DNA from: an uncultured Pseudanabaenaceae cyanobacterium | GTDB taxonomy: Bacteria; Cyanobacteriota; Cyanobacteriia; PCC-9006; JAAUQQ01 | Assembly (NCBI GenBank): GCA_938015405.1 | Contig: CALLPZ010000238.1 | Coordinates: 1-6,260 of the forward strand | DNA length: 6,260 nucleotides | Direction: 5' to 3' | Shown here: positions 6,221-6,260 of the stretch, piece after piece | How positions within the stretch are numbered: position 1 is the stretch's first letter | How the letters are laid out: each line of letters starts with the position of its first letter | Position numbers and translations under genes: made by a program | Notes under the pieces: generated by a model | Seen by the model: only the letters and a program-made list of their open reading frames with translations | Told to the model about the DNA's origin: nothing | Database searches by the model: none

Positions 6221-6260
6221 GACTGTAGCCTACTCCAGTGAATTGACCGCTGACCAATGG
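6219..6260 (+). CDS. IS5-like transposase, N-terminal fragment (3' partial)
   Basis: ATG at 6219 begins MTVAYSSELTADQW and the frame is still open at the window edge (14 codons visible). The pattern of tyrosine-serine, one or two residues, leucine-threonine, then an acidic residue with glutamine-tryptophan is the usual start of IS5-family DDE transposases with a DUF4096-type N-terminal domain. These proteins bind the element's ends and catalyse cut-and-paste transposition; no catalytic residue is visible here. The start is supported by the family match and by the leader inverted repeat ending directly before it. The ATG overlaps the minus-strand ATG of the GHL10-like frame. Many members of this group are encoded by two overlapping frames with a programmed frameshift, which cannot be judged here. 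Confidence 0.7.
   Translation, partial: MTVAYSSELTADQW

Larger units (their letters stand above)
6124..6260 (+). mobile_element. left end of an IS5-like insertion sequence (partial)
   Basis: The element enters at about 6124 and continues past the window edge. Evidence: a transposase start codon at 6219 with an IS5-type N-terminus, a 95-base leader holding a perfect inverted repeat, and interruption of the GHL10-like gene's 5' end exactly where its signal-peptide n-region should begin. The tip GAGGATGTTTGAAAAGT (6124-6140) resembles, from memory, terminal repeats of cyanobacterial IS5-group elements. The boundary could be off by a few bases, since the right terminal repeat is not visible. Its transposase is transcribed away from the disrupted gene. 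Confidence 0.7.

Noticed and set aside
1..6260. CRISPR array, phage genes, toxin-antitoxin pair or defence island
   Set aside because: No spaced repeats and no associated gene families are visible; the only mobile DNA is the insertion sequence end at the right edge.

Overview
The window looks like a cyanobacterial chromosome segment. The highly iterated palindrome HIP1 (GCGATCGC) occurs five times, starting at 209, 1461, 1961, 2773 and 4511, where about 0.1 copies would be expected by chance. The gene types also fit: a DHH-CBS-nucleotidyltransferase fusion, a GHL10/DUF187 secreted protein and an IS5-type transposase. I cannot name genus or species.

Layout from left to right. Bases 1-2817 (+) hold nearly all of a large tRNA 3'-end nucleotidyltransferase, which lacks only its first few codons. 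Its domains in order are DHH/DHHA1 phosphoesterase, two CBS domains and a class II CCA-type nucleotidyltransferase. Bases 2818-3283 are mostly non-coding, with one possible 47-residue membrane micro-protein at 3027-3170 (+) and a clean hairpin at 3188-3212 that probably ends the converging transcripts. Bases 3284-4537 (-) encode a membrane-anchored diguanylate cyclase with intact GGEEF and RxxD motifs. Bases 4538-4873 hold no convincing gene. Bases 4874-6220 (-) are an open frame for a secreted GHL10-type glycosidase-like protein. From about 6124 to the window edge lies the left end of an IS5-like insertion sequence, whose transposase begins at 6219 (+).

The most notable observation is at the right edge. 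The insertion sequence sits in the extreme 5' end of the glycosidase-like gene. The first 32 codons of the 448-codon frame lie inside the element, antisense to the transposase leader. The only ATG available to that frame overlaps the transposase ATG head-to-head on a shared CATG. The gene has therefore probably lost its native start and promoter, and its reported N-terminus is an artefact or a new chimera. The element's leader also carries a perfect 10-bp inverted repeat whose right arm ends at the base before the transposase ATG. This arrangement could limit transposase translation.

The genes do not form an evident pathway. The tRNA enzyme is housekeeping, the cyclase makes the second messenger c-di-GMP, and the GHL10-like protein probably acts on envelope or extracellular polysaccharide. 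I see no new multi-gene system here. The unusual material is the insertion junction, the micro-protein candidate and a stop-free, start-less frame at 4732-4917.
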